Assembly (NCBI GenBank): GCA_016716305.1
Contig: JADJWP010000002.1
Span: 558,001-622,000 of the forward strand
Reading direction: 5' to 3'
DNA: 64,000 nucleotides
DNA from: Chloracidobacterium sp.
GTDB lineage: Bacteria; Acidobacteriota; Blastocatellia; Pyrinomonadales; Pyrinomonadaceae
Shown: positions 9,201-15,422 of the stretch, in pieces
How positions within the stretch are numbered: position 1 is the first letter of the stretch
Layout: each line of letters opens with the position of its first letter
Notes under the pieces: model-generated
What the model saw: the letters and a program-made list of their open reading frames with translations, nothing else
The model's database searches: none
Told to the model about the DNA's origin: nothing
Translations under genes and position numbers: made by a program

Positions 9201-9525
9201 CGATATCTATCAACCACGGCTTTTGGAATCACCGACCACAGTTAAGCATCACATCTTTAATGTGTTTCGGGGGAACTCTCCAAAATCTGATTTTTATAGA
9301 CAATTCTTCAAAACTCACGGGATTGACGTCGAAAAATATGGTGTGGAAATACCCGAAGCTATGCATAAAAAATTCATTCATGGGGCTGGTAATAATTGGA
9401 CGACAAGATGGAAGCAGTGGATCGATGCAAATCCAAATGCAACAACAAAAGAGGTCTATCAGTTTGCGGGACAACTAATGGATGAGTATGGTTTGAGCGG
9501 ATTACCGATAATTCCGTTACGCTAA
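6214..9525 (+). CDS. Rhs main gene, segment 3: YD-repeat core plus nuclease-like tip
   Basis: Meaningful from about 6229. About 840 residues of YD repeats (YDRYGNRLSHD, FNGDNKQAEVRGPSN) form the Rhs shell. The conserved core end has LDFAEARMYENRHARFTAVD, then NNPLIFTDPTG (DPTG at 8752-8763). The last 254 residues are a variable tip. If both frame breaks are closed, the gene spans 3730-9525 and encodes about 1,931 residues. Rhs shells enclose a self-cleaved C-terminal toxin. The immunity gene follows at 9543. Core DNA 7850-8511 recurs in cassette 3. Confidence 0.92.
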   Translation: MGCIGDATKFAETQYDPLYKYAYPTKVITPAPDPTNTHGTNQASTAETTYDFSTGLPLTVKDDFGQITRTEYDAQLRPWRVFAENFTAPETQTIYGVPDANGQLPTNQRFVKVRKQIDANNWDEATTWMDGLGRTIKTQAADSQGDVFVETFYDQFGRVERVTNPYRQGDAVYWSKTRYDAAGRAVETFAPATLADITANNLTSRGTTAFDISIVNDASGNFVGTVVTTTDASGRKGRSITNALGQLLRVDEPNAIGGTEEADLGTLALPHQPTSYRYDHYGKMVEVTQGVQKRWFKYDSLGRLIRVRQPEHEVNTALDLPDTYNTSGQWTAGFTYDVMGNVLTATDANGVTITNTYDRVGRVKTRSYSGEPQGQTTPAVSFYYDGKGLAQLQTPHNFAKGKLTKVDNTVSETQYQVFDNLGRITQMAQITDGQTYTSKYTYNFSGALIEEEYPSGRKVKNEFESDGDIARIYGKATPTATERTYANSFSYMPDGRIEKLKLGNGLWEAAKFNTRLQVTEFALGHGPESGNLWKLQKEYGELQSNGTVDASKNTGNIARQTLSFDGLPQPFVTGYEYDSLYRLVNAKETQNGTRTWEQGFTYDRYGNRLSHDKFIGASQIAQTNLSHPTIDADTNRFTAGQGYAFDKNGNLVTDPADSGRSFVFNGDNKQAEVRGPSNELIGEYFYDGEGRRVKKHRYVGGVLTEVTVFVYSAGKLAAEYSTAPPEQNPTTKWTVTDQLGSPRVLVDTLGQVVSRRDFMPFGEEITPDGTHRTTDLKYNFGDNVRQKFTGYQKDEETQLDFAEARMYENRHARFTAVDPLLASGKNANPQTFNRYVYVLNNPLIFTDPTGLQTTTVPGRWFNPNQPNKRFEYIKNGATVPEGYTEVTTTNKRGELIAPGMGIEEWEVIRFNPNGPFDGRFLDIDDWLWMSQYEYSGWDVIRNDVAQDAFMRSGAVQDVSVELFTFGMPVARGAGAVLRSGAGSRLTAQQFADDAFVDIYQPRLLESPTTVKHHIFNVFRGNSPKSDFYRQFFKTHGIDVEKYGVEIPEAMHKKFIHGAGNNWTTRWKQWIDANPNATTKEVYQFAGQLMDEYGLSGLPIIPLR
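7850..8511 (+). repeat. direct repeat A, copy 1 (main Rhs core)
   Basis: About 660 bases of core DNA, also found at 12087-12748 with a constant offset of 4,237 bases and only scattered substitutions. It ends at the same place in both copies (CGACTTCATGCC, then divergence). It offers a recombination track to swap tip 1 for tip 3, deleting immunity genes 1 and 2. Confidence 0.85.
8764..9525 (+). other. toxin tip 1: DUF2380-like HNH-type nuclease domain
   Basis: Variable domain after the DPTG boundary. Its C-terminal part shows VKHHIFNVFRG, then FFKTHGIDVEKY, then MHKKFIHGAGNNW and a helical end (EVYQFAGQLMDEYG). The order HH..., H..., HG..NW matches DUF2380/TIGR02269-like domains, which have been grouped with the HNH/Endonuclease VII toxin superfamily. 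The paired His codons are at 9247-9252 and the HG motif is at 9379-9384. A cytoplasmic nucleic-acid target is inferred from the family, not shown here. Confidence 0.65.
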
Positions 9526-9542
9526 TATCAAATTTTGACGTT

Positions 9543-9812
9543 ATGAATATTTTGGTTACAAAGGAATTGGAGAGCATTTTTGCCATGATTCTCCTTGAAG
9601 ATAAATCAGAGAATGAATGGGCCGAAATTGAATCCGACGATATGTTCCAGTCCAAACATTTTTGTGGTGGCTTTGATGCTACCGAACGCGCTTTTTGTTT
9701 TAGTTATTATGACGATGACGGAATAGAGTATTGGTTTCAATTATCCTTGTCAGAGATTTTGGTAATTGTCGAACAAGGTAGCGGAGTAATAAAAGCACGG
9801 CCTGCGGGTTAA
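9543..9812 (+). CDS. candidate immunity protein for tip 1
   Basis: An 89-residue acidic soluble protein with no signal peptide, starting 17 bases after the toxin stop. It begins MNILVTKELESIFAMILL and has an aromatic, acidic middle (FCFSYYDDDGIEYWFQLS). Size, acidity and position fit a cytoplasmic immunity protein binding the nuclease tip. I do not recognise a named immunity family. The ribosome site is weak, so translation may depend on coupling to the toxin gene. Confidence 0.7.
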   Translation: MNILVTKELESIFAMILLEDKSENEWAEIESDDMFQSKHFCGGFDATERAFCFSYYDDDGIEYWFQLSLSEILVIVEQGSGVIKARPAG

Positions 9813-9821
9813 AAGAACCTA

Positions 9822-11696
9822 TTGATACCTAAATATGATCCAGATGCGGCTTGGGATGGGCGATGGGAAACCGCGAAGTTCAACAATCGGATGCAGGTAA
9901 CCGAATTGGGTCTTGGGAATTCTGCGACGGATGCGAGCGTTTGGAAGACTGATTATGAATACGGCGAGCTGGACGAAAACGGAAACGTTGTAACGGCGAA
10001 GAACACGGGAAATATTGCCAAGCAAACGCTGACTGTTCCCGGAACTAGCTTCACTCAGAGTTACAAATATGATTCGCTGTATCGGCTGACCGAGGCGGCA
10101 GAGAAGACCGGAACGGAAACGAATTGGTCGCAGGTTTTCAACTATGATTGTTACGGTAACCGCACTTTCTTAAATCAGTTTATCGGCTCGCTTAACCTAA
10201 ACACGACACCCGCGATCAGCGAAAGCTCGAATCGTTTCACGAGCACGGATTTTGGCTATGACAAAAATGGAAATGTCATTGCCGACATCGATCAGATCAG
10301 CAATCTCCCGCGCCAGTTCATCTTCAACGGCGACAACAAACAATCGGAAGTAAAACGCGACGGCGTGACCATCGGCCGTTACTATTACGACGGCGAAGGC
10401 CGCAGGGTCAAGAAAGTTACCGACACCGAGACGACCGTTTTCGTCTATTCCGCCGGGAAGCTCGTTGCGGAGTATTCGACGCAGGTTTCCCAGTCGCCGA
10501 GCGTCGCCTACACGACGACGGATCATCTGGGCACGCCGCGGGTGATCACGGACCAGTTCGGGCAGGTGAAGGCCCGCCGGGACTTCATGCCCTTTGGCGA
10601 GGAGCTTTACACGGGCGTCGGCGGCCGGACGGGCGACACCGGCCTCAAATACTCCTCCAACCAGGACGACATCCGCCAGAAATTCACCGGTTACCAAAAA
10701 GACGAAGAGACCCAACTCGACTTCGCCGAAGCCAGAATGTACGAGAACCGCTTCGGAAGATTCACAGCCGTGGATCCACTTCTTGCAAGTGGAAAGTCGT
10801 CAAACCCACAAACGTTTAATCGATTCGTCTATGTTGGAAACAATCCGCTGTTCTGGGTCGATCCGACCGGGTTGATTTGGGGCATCAATGACAGGAATCA
10901 GGTTAAGTGGTTCGATAAGAAGCTTGGAAAGGGCTTCAAAGAATTTACTCCTGAACACTGGCAGTACGTCGGGGCTAACAATCGAATCACCCAACTCGAT
11001 CCGAACAGCTCTTATTGGTCCTATGTGTTCCCCGTAAATGTCGTAGCCCCGCAGAACCAAAATCTGGATTTCCTCCTCGGATTCAAACGCGGTTACGATG
11101 ACTCGATCTCCGGAGCAAGAAAAGGGGCGGAGAATTTTGCTTATGGCATTGTCAATACAGTCACAGACGAGTTGACGGGAGGCAGCATTCGTGAGCGGCT
11201 TGGCTTTCAGAATCCCCTTCAAATCGAAAGACAGCAGTATAATAGTCTAACCGAAGCGAAGTTCGGATTTGGGACCGAGTTCGGTCTCGCGGTAGGAACG
11301 CTTAAAGGTGGGAGTGTCCTTTCCGCTGGGCGCGGGTCTTCGATATCAGTTGTTCCTGAAATTAGTCCCGCAAAGCGCAATTTGATTCAGGATCTTTTAC
11401 AAATGCAGAGAATGAAGGGAGATGTTGACATCGCACCGGGAACCGCATTTGAGGCAACAAAGCTGGGGAGGGCATGGGTAAACAAAGCAAATGTTCGACC
11501 TATGACTATAAAAGACGGAATTGGCTGGACGGACGGCATAAGAAGTTTTCGGTTGCAGTTCAAGCCAAAAAGCAATGAATGGAAGGCGAACTTTCAAGAA
11601 AACACCCAGATTTTTAGTTCGATTCGAAACAGCAGCCAGACCATTCAAATAAAGAATGTTCATATGACAATAAAAAACATGCGGCCGTTGAGGTGA
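9822..11696 (+). CDS. Rhs cassette 2: core fragment with unknown toxin tip
   Basis: The frame begins 10 bases after immunity gene 1, with neither signal peptide nor N-terminal Rhs body. Rhs similarity starts abruptly at about 9849 (GRWETAKFNNRMQ), matching the main gene near 7720. The core reads through IAKQTLTVPG, YDCYGNRTFLNQ and LDFAEARMYENRFGRFTAVD to DPTG (10860-10871). The 275-residue tip includes a Gly/Ala-rich hydrophobic stretch (FGTEFGLAVGTLKGGSVLSAG) and ends with a small domain holding GRAWVNKANVRPM, GIGWTDGIRSFR and WKANFQENTQIF. I cannot name this fold. Position and architecture mark it as a toxin tip. It probably needs recombination onto a complete Rhs to be exported. Confidence 0.85.
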   Translation: MIPKYDPDAAWDGRWETAKFNNRMQVTELGLGNSATDASVWKTDYEYGELDENGNVVTAKNTGNIAKQTLTVPGTSFTQSYKYDSLYRLTEAAEKTGTETNWSQVFNYDCYGNRTFLNQFIGSLNLNTTPAISESSNRFTSTDFGYDKNGNVIADIDQISNLPRQFIFNGDNKQSEVKRDGVTIGRYYYDGEGRRVKKVTDTETTVFVYSAGKLVAEYSTQVSQSPSVAYTTTDHLGTPRVITDQFGQVKARRDFMPFGEELYTGVGGRTGDTGLKYSSNQDDIRQKFTGYQKDEETQLDFAEARMYENRFGRFTAVDPLLASGKSSNPQTFNRFVYVGNNPLFWVDPTGLIWGINDRNQVKWFDKKLGKGFKEFTPEHWQYVGANNRITQLDPNSSYWSYVFPVNVVAPQNQNLDFLLGFKRGYDDSISGARKGAENFAYGIVNTVTDELTGGSIRERLGFQNPLQIERQQYNSLTEAKFGFGTEFGLAVGTLKGGSVLSAGRGSSISVVPEISPAKRNLIQDLLQMQRMKGDVDIAPGTAFEATKLGRAWVNKANVRPMTIKDGIGWTDGIRSFRLQFKPKSNEWKANFQENTQIFSSIRNSSQTIQIKNVHMTIKNMRPLR

Positions 11697-11699
11697 CCT

Positions 11700-12035
11700 A
11701 TGACGAGAACTAAGTTCAATGTCGATGAACTGAATATTATTAGTTTAGAACAGGGGAATAATGAGAGCGATTTCTATGCGCAAGTGCATTGTGAAATTTC
11801 AGAAGTCGGAAAACCTGGTGGCGAAGCGATACTTGTATATGTTGCTGGTGTAGAAAGAACCCCACATTTGTTTGCGTCAGACAGCAACGTACTTTGGCGC
11901 CCAGATCTATTGATTGTAAAGACGTTTGATACTCGCGAAATAATTGGAACTATTCAGCGACTGGTCGATAAAGGCCGACCTGAGAATTGGAACCAACTTC
12001 AGGAGCAACTTAGTCCCTATTTTTCTTGGATTTAA
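11700..12035 (+). CDS. candidate immunity protein for tip 2, Imm8-like
   Basis: A 111-residue soluble protein starting 3 bases after the toxin stop, with GAGGTG just upstream. The pattern of a central hydrophobic strand pair (GGEAILVYVAGVERTP), then RPDLLIVKTFDTREI, then a Trp-containing helix (GRPENWNQLQEQLSPYFSWI) resembles the Imm8 immunity family. I assign it by pattern only, with moderate confidence. There is no export signal, so tip 2 probably acts in the cytoplasm. Confidence 0.65.
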   Translation: MTRTKFNVDELNIISLEQGNNESDFYAQVHCEISEVGKPGGEAILVYVAGVERTPHLFASDSNVLWRPDLLIVKTFDTREIIGTIQRLVDKGRPENWNQLQEQLSPYFSWI

Positions 12036-13735
12036 ATTTGAGGCAATTAAAGCTGGTGTCTTGCGGATCGTGTAGATTTGCGGATGGCACGGTTGATGCA
12101 AGCAAGAACACCGGGAACATCGCCCGGCAGACGCTTTCGTTTGACGGGCTTCCACAGCCCTTCGTAACAGGGTACGAATACGACTCGCTTTACCGGCTCG
12201 TCAACGCGAAGGAGACGCAGAACGGCACGCGGACGTGGGAACAAGGGTTTACCTATGACCGTTATGGCAATCGGCTGAGCCACGACAAGTTCATCGGTGC
12301 GTCGCAGATCTCGCAGACGAATCTTACCCACCCGACGATCGACGCGAACACGAACCGCTTTACAGCCGGGCAGGGCTACGCCTTTGACAAGAACGGCAAT
12401 CTGGTCACGGACCCGGCCGATTCGGGGCGGAGCTTTGTCTTTAATGGCGACAACAAGCAGAAGGAGGTCCGCGGGCCGAGCAATGAGCTGATCGGCGAGT
12501 ATTTCTACGACGGCGAGGGCAGACGCGTCAAGAAGCACCGCTACGTCGGCGGGGTGCTGACCGAGGTGACGGTCTTTGTTTACTCGGCCGGGAAGCTCGC
12601 CGCTGAGTATTCGACCGCACCGCCCGAACAGAATCCGACGACGAAATGGACTGTCACGGACCAGTTAGGCTCGCCGCGGGTTTTGGTCGATAGCCTCGGG
12701 CAAGTCGTCTCCCGCCGCGACTTCATGCCGTTTGGTGAGGAGATTTTCCCTGACGGAGTTCACAGAACAACGAGTCTGAAATACACGTATGCCGATAATG
12801 TTCGTCAAAAGTTTACCGGCTACGAACGGGATAATGAATCTGGGCTGGACTTCGCTCAGGCCAGATACTTTGCTTACAACCACGGACGTTTTACCAGTCC
12901 AGACGATTTTTTCAACGACAGTCACGTCTCCAACCCTCAAAGCTGGAATCTTTATGCTTATGTGAGGAACAACCCTCTGTCGTTTATTGATCCGACCGGA
13001 ATGATGACCGATTTTATCGATGTAGGAACAGGAGAAAGAAAACGTATCGAAGACGGAAAAGATCAAGTGATCGCGGCACAAAGCGAAGATATAAAACAGT
13101 TCCAAAAAGAATTTGCCTCTGATAGAGATGCCTACAATCACCGGCTAGGGGTTTTTGAGTCTTCAGCTAATAACCTACATATGACGAATGCTCAGTTTGA
13201 TAACTTGGCAGGAGTCATTTACGCCGAGGCATCTAATAACGCTCCCTGGACAGAAGCGGCTGGTATTCACGGCGTCCTTAGAAACAGGGCTGCGGCTGAC
13301 GGAACTTCAGTTTCAGACCAAGCTACGGTCGCCAATGGGATTTACGGGGCCGGAGAAGCAGAGAAGAAAAAAATATCTGACCCAAATGCCTCGACAGCTA
13401 AGAGAAACGCTGTATATAAAGGGCTAGCGCTTTCGATTGTAGCCTTTGCAGTAAACGGCTCTGATTTATCGGGCGGAGCATATTTCTGGCACGGCACCGA
13501 TTTTAGACGGCCTACTGCTGGTTCAACAGCACACGAAAGTTTTTATCGATCTGGATTTCAGTTCACTTCTCCTTCTCATGACATTTGGAATCTTGGCAGC
13601 CGAAGGTCGGGAAACAGCCGCTATGACTATAAGTACCAGTCAACGGCAGCTTTCGGACAAACGACGTTCATGAAACTGACCGAGGCATGGATGAAAGCAA
13701 ATGGCGCCAACACTTGGCGAGGAACAAGGAGGTAA
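12026..13735 (+). CDS. Rhs cassette 3: core fragment with SleB-like wall hydrolase tip
   Basis: The frame is open from a TTG overlapping the end of immunity gene 2, but Rhs sequence starts only at about 12086 (GTVDASKNTGNIARQ); the preceding 20 residues are junction noise. The core to about 12748 is a near copy of main-gene bases 7850-8511. It then diverges to YARNNPLS-like core and DPTG (12989-13000). The tip has LAGVIYAEASNNAPW, then GIHGVLRNRAA, the hallmark of SleB/CwlJ-type cell-wall hydrolases; the presumed catalytic Glu codon is 13226-13228. Later segments (AYFWHGTDF, FYRSGFQF) fit that family. The target would be peptidoglycan. The stop codon overlaps the ribosome site of the immunity gene. 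Confidence 0.85.
   Translation: MDLNLRQLKLVSCGSCRFADGTVDASKNTGNIARQTLSFDGLPQPFVTGYEYDSLYRLVNAKETQNGTRTWEQGFTYDRYGNRLSHDKFIGASQISQTNLTHPTIDANTNRFTAGQGYAFDKNGNLVTDPADSGRSFVFNGDNKQKEVRGPSNELIGEYFYDGEGRRVKKHRYVGGVLTEVTVFVYSAGKLAAEYSTAPPEQNPTTKWTVTDQLGSPRVLVDSLGQVVSRRDFMPFGEEIFPDGVHRTTSLKYTYADNVRQKFTGYERDNESGLDFAQARYFAYNHGRFTSPDDFFNDSHVSNPQSWNLYAYVRNNPLSFIDPTGMMTDFIDVGTGERKRIEDGKDQVIAAQSEDIKQFQKEFASDRDAYNHRLGVFESSANNLHMTNAQFDNLAGVIYAEASNNAPWTEAAGIHGVLRNRAAADGTSVSDQATVANGIYGAGEAEKKKISDPNASTAKRNAVYKGLALSIVAFAVNGSDLSGGAYFWHGTDFRRPTAGSTAHESFYRSGFQFTSPSHDIWNLGSRRSGNSRYDYKYQSTAAFGQTTFMKLTEAWMKANGANTWRGTRR
12087..12748 (+). repeat. direct repeat A, copy 2 (cassette 3)
   Basis: Second copy of the core block at 7850-8511. 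Its left edge is the exact junction between immunity gene 2 and the cassette, at a GGCAC.GTTGA sequence. I judge identity above 95 percent from partial reading, without indels. Confidence 0.85.
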
Positions 13736-13738
13736 CCG

Positions 13739-14413
13739 ATGCGCTTAATATCGATAAGTTTCTTATTTTCTATCCTTTGGGGATGCTCAAGTGGCGAATC
13801 GGCTCGTTTGATCGAACAAGGCCAAGCACATGATGTCGTTGGGAACAGCAGTCCGGCAAATACTGCTGTCAATGCACCAACACCGGGCGTCGTTAAAGGC
13901 GATGAAAAAGCCCTTGTCATTAAAGGCGGCGGTCAAACCTGCGAAGAATATCTTTTGAAAAAGATTGCAAAGGAAAAAGCTGGCGTCGGTCGAACGGTAA
14001 AACTAAAAGACTTCAACACCGACGACGAAACTCTTCCGCCTGAACTTAAAGAATGGCTTCAAACAAGCATACACATGGAGATGCTTGCTACGTTCGAGTT
14101 ACGAACTAAAAAGAAGGAGGCTTTGATACTTCGTGCAAATATTGCAAGAGCTACAGGTATCGCAGCCAACTTTGCAAATTGGTTTATTCAGCTAGATAAC
14201 CGTTCGATTAACTTTCGAAGTTTGTCTAAAAATCCTGAACTCATTTTTTGGGACAAAGATGGTTTGCTCAATTACTACTCGGTTGACTATGGAAGCATAT
14301 TCCTGGAAAACAGAGATTGGGACAATGTCACCTTAGACTTGCAGCGATTCACGATAGACGCTGAGGGCAAATCTCAGTTAATAAGTGAAGAACAAAATGT
14401 AAAGTGTAAATAA
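13739..14413 (+). CDS. candidate immunity lipoprotein for the SleB-like tip
   Basis: 224 residues. A short signal peptide ends in the lipobox LWGC (Cys16), so the mature protein is probably tethered in the periplasm. A Ser/Asn/Ala-rich linker (residues about 17-55) precedes a compact domain with TCEEYLLKKIAKEKAG, a helix pair and a C-terminal beta part. An ideal ribosome site, AGGAGGT, overlaps the toxin stop codon, so the two are translationally coupled. A periplasmic location is what immunity against a wall-cutting toxin needs. The family is not recognised. Confidence 0.75.
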   Translation: MRLISISFLFSILWGCSSGESARLIEQGQAHDVVGNSSPANTAVNAPTPGVVKGDEKALVIKGGGQTCEEYLLKKIAKEKAGVGRTVKLKDFNTDDETLPPELKEWLQTSIHMEMLATFELRTKKKEALILRANIARATGIAANFANWFIQLDNRSINFRSLSKNPELIFWDKDGLLNYYSVDYGSIFLENRDWDNVTLDLQRFTIDAEGKSQLISEEQNVKCK

Positions 14414-14417
14414 GGCT

Positions 14418-14792
14418 TCACGCCTTTTGTTTTTGTGGGTTGGATTCGAGCATGTTGTCGAGGAATTGCAGGATGAAGTCCTGCTTTTTCTTTGGGAGGC
14501 GTTTTACTTCCTGAAATCTTCTTTCGAGCGGCGTAACTGGCCCGGGCTTTTTCTTGGTTGGTGTCGGCTCGTCATCGGCGCAAACATTTCCATGACCGTC
14601 GCAAGAAAGAAAACCTTGACGGAGATAAGCCAGGCGGGCGAACGAACAACCATTATTATTATCCGAAGAGGTTTTAATGATGTCGTCTAGTTGTTGGTTT
14701 TTCAGATTCGAAGGGGAGTTCCTTGACAATTCACCAATCAATTCAGACAAAGGCGTTTTCGGCAGTTGCTTGGTACCTGTTGAAGACTTCAA
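14418..14792 (-). pseudogene. remnant of an XRE-family regulator (C-terminal tail only)
   Basis: The last 40 or so residues (about 14418-14560) read PGPVTPLERRFQEVKRLP, then KKKQDFILQFLDNML. This closely resembles the conserved C-terminal tail of many XRE helix-turn-helix regulators. No HTH domain precedes it: the upstream part has no similarity and overlaps a plausible plus-strand gene from 14677. The likeliest reading is a regulator whose DNA-binding half was lost when neighbouring DNA was replaced. It is the only antisense gene trace in the island. A short genuine protein cannot be excluded. Confidence 0.4.
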
Positions 14793-15000
14793 CTTAGCCG
14801 AGGAGGCGTTTCTTCATGCGTTGGAAGCGAAGATGATAAGTCACATAGAAACCATTGAGTTTTTTCTTGTAAACGAAATCACAGTTGACGCTACAGATGA
14901 AGAAAACAGGTTCTGGATTGACTGGTATCATGAAACATTACTGCTTCAACATGTAAATTTCGATGAAATGTATTTTTACCCTAAAGGCGATCAATCGTGA
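14677..15000 (+). CDS. hypothetical protein, orphan immunity candidate
   Basis: A 107-residue soluble protein (WFFRFEGEFLD, FGSCLVPVEDFNLAEEAFLHAL, FWIDWYHET, FDEMYFYPK). GAGG lies upstream of the double ATG at 14677/14680. It sits between cassette 3's immunity gene and cassette 4, with no toxin directly before it, as expected if a toxin was lost and its protector kept. Its stop overlaps the start of the next gene. The family is not recognised; an antitoxin-like role is inferred from position only. Confidence 0.65.
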   Translation: MMSSSCWFFRFEGEFLDNSPINSDKGVFGSCLVPVEDFNLAEEAFLHALEAKMISHIETIEFFLVNEITVDATDEENRFWIDWYHETLLLQHVNFDEMYFYPKGDQS

Positions 15001-15410
15001 TGACTGAGGACAGAAGATATACTTTGGCCGTGATTAAGAATTTTGTGGTTCACGAAAAGCAAAATCGATTTATAGGATTTATTGAATCGAGGCGCGACGA
15101 TCTATTGGACGAACTGTTTATTGACGAGCGTAATTTGAATCAGGAAACTTTGATTAAGGTTCCGAGCGGTAAATCGGCTTCGTTTGTGATCGATGAAATG
15201 AAAAAAATGGGGGCGACTGACCATGTTTACTTAATGAGCCACCATAGCGATCTCGATGGCAAGTTTACAAGTCTAGAGGACGCTATTGAATCCGTCTTTG
15301 GTCGGCATTTCGGTGCTTTGCTTTACTGCGTGAATAGCGGATTTGGCTATTATGAGGACGGCGAAACGTCGAGATACATACTTAGAGCTATATCAAAAGA
15401 ACAGATGTGA
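14997..15410 (+). CDS. hypothetical protein, partner of the orphan pair
   Basis: 137 residues. The start is GTG 14997 or ATG 15000; both overlap the stop of the previous gene (TGA 14998-15000), so the two are translationally coupled. The sequence (RFIGFIESRRDDLLDEL, ATDHVYLMSHHSDLDG, LLYCVNSGFGYYEDGE) looks like a compact alpha/beta protein without export signal. I do not recognise a family. With its neighbour it may be a retained immunity module. Confidence 0.7.
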   Translation: MMTEDRRYTLAVIKNFVVHEKQNRFIGFIESRRDDLLDELFIDERNLNQETLIKVPSGKSASFVIDEMKKMGATDHVYLMSHHSDLDGKFTSLEDAIESVFGRHFGALLYCVNSGFGYYEDGETSRYILRAISKEQM

Positions 15411-15422
15411 AAGAAGACAGAT

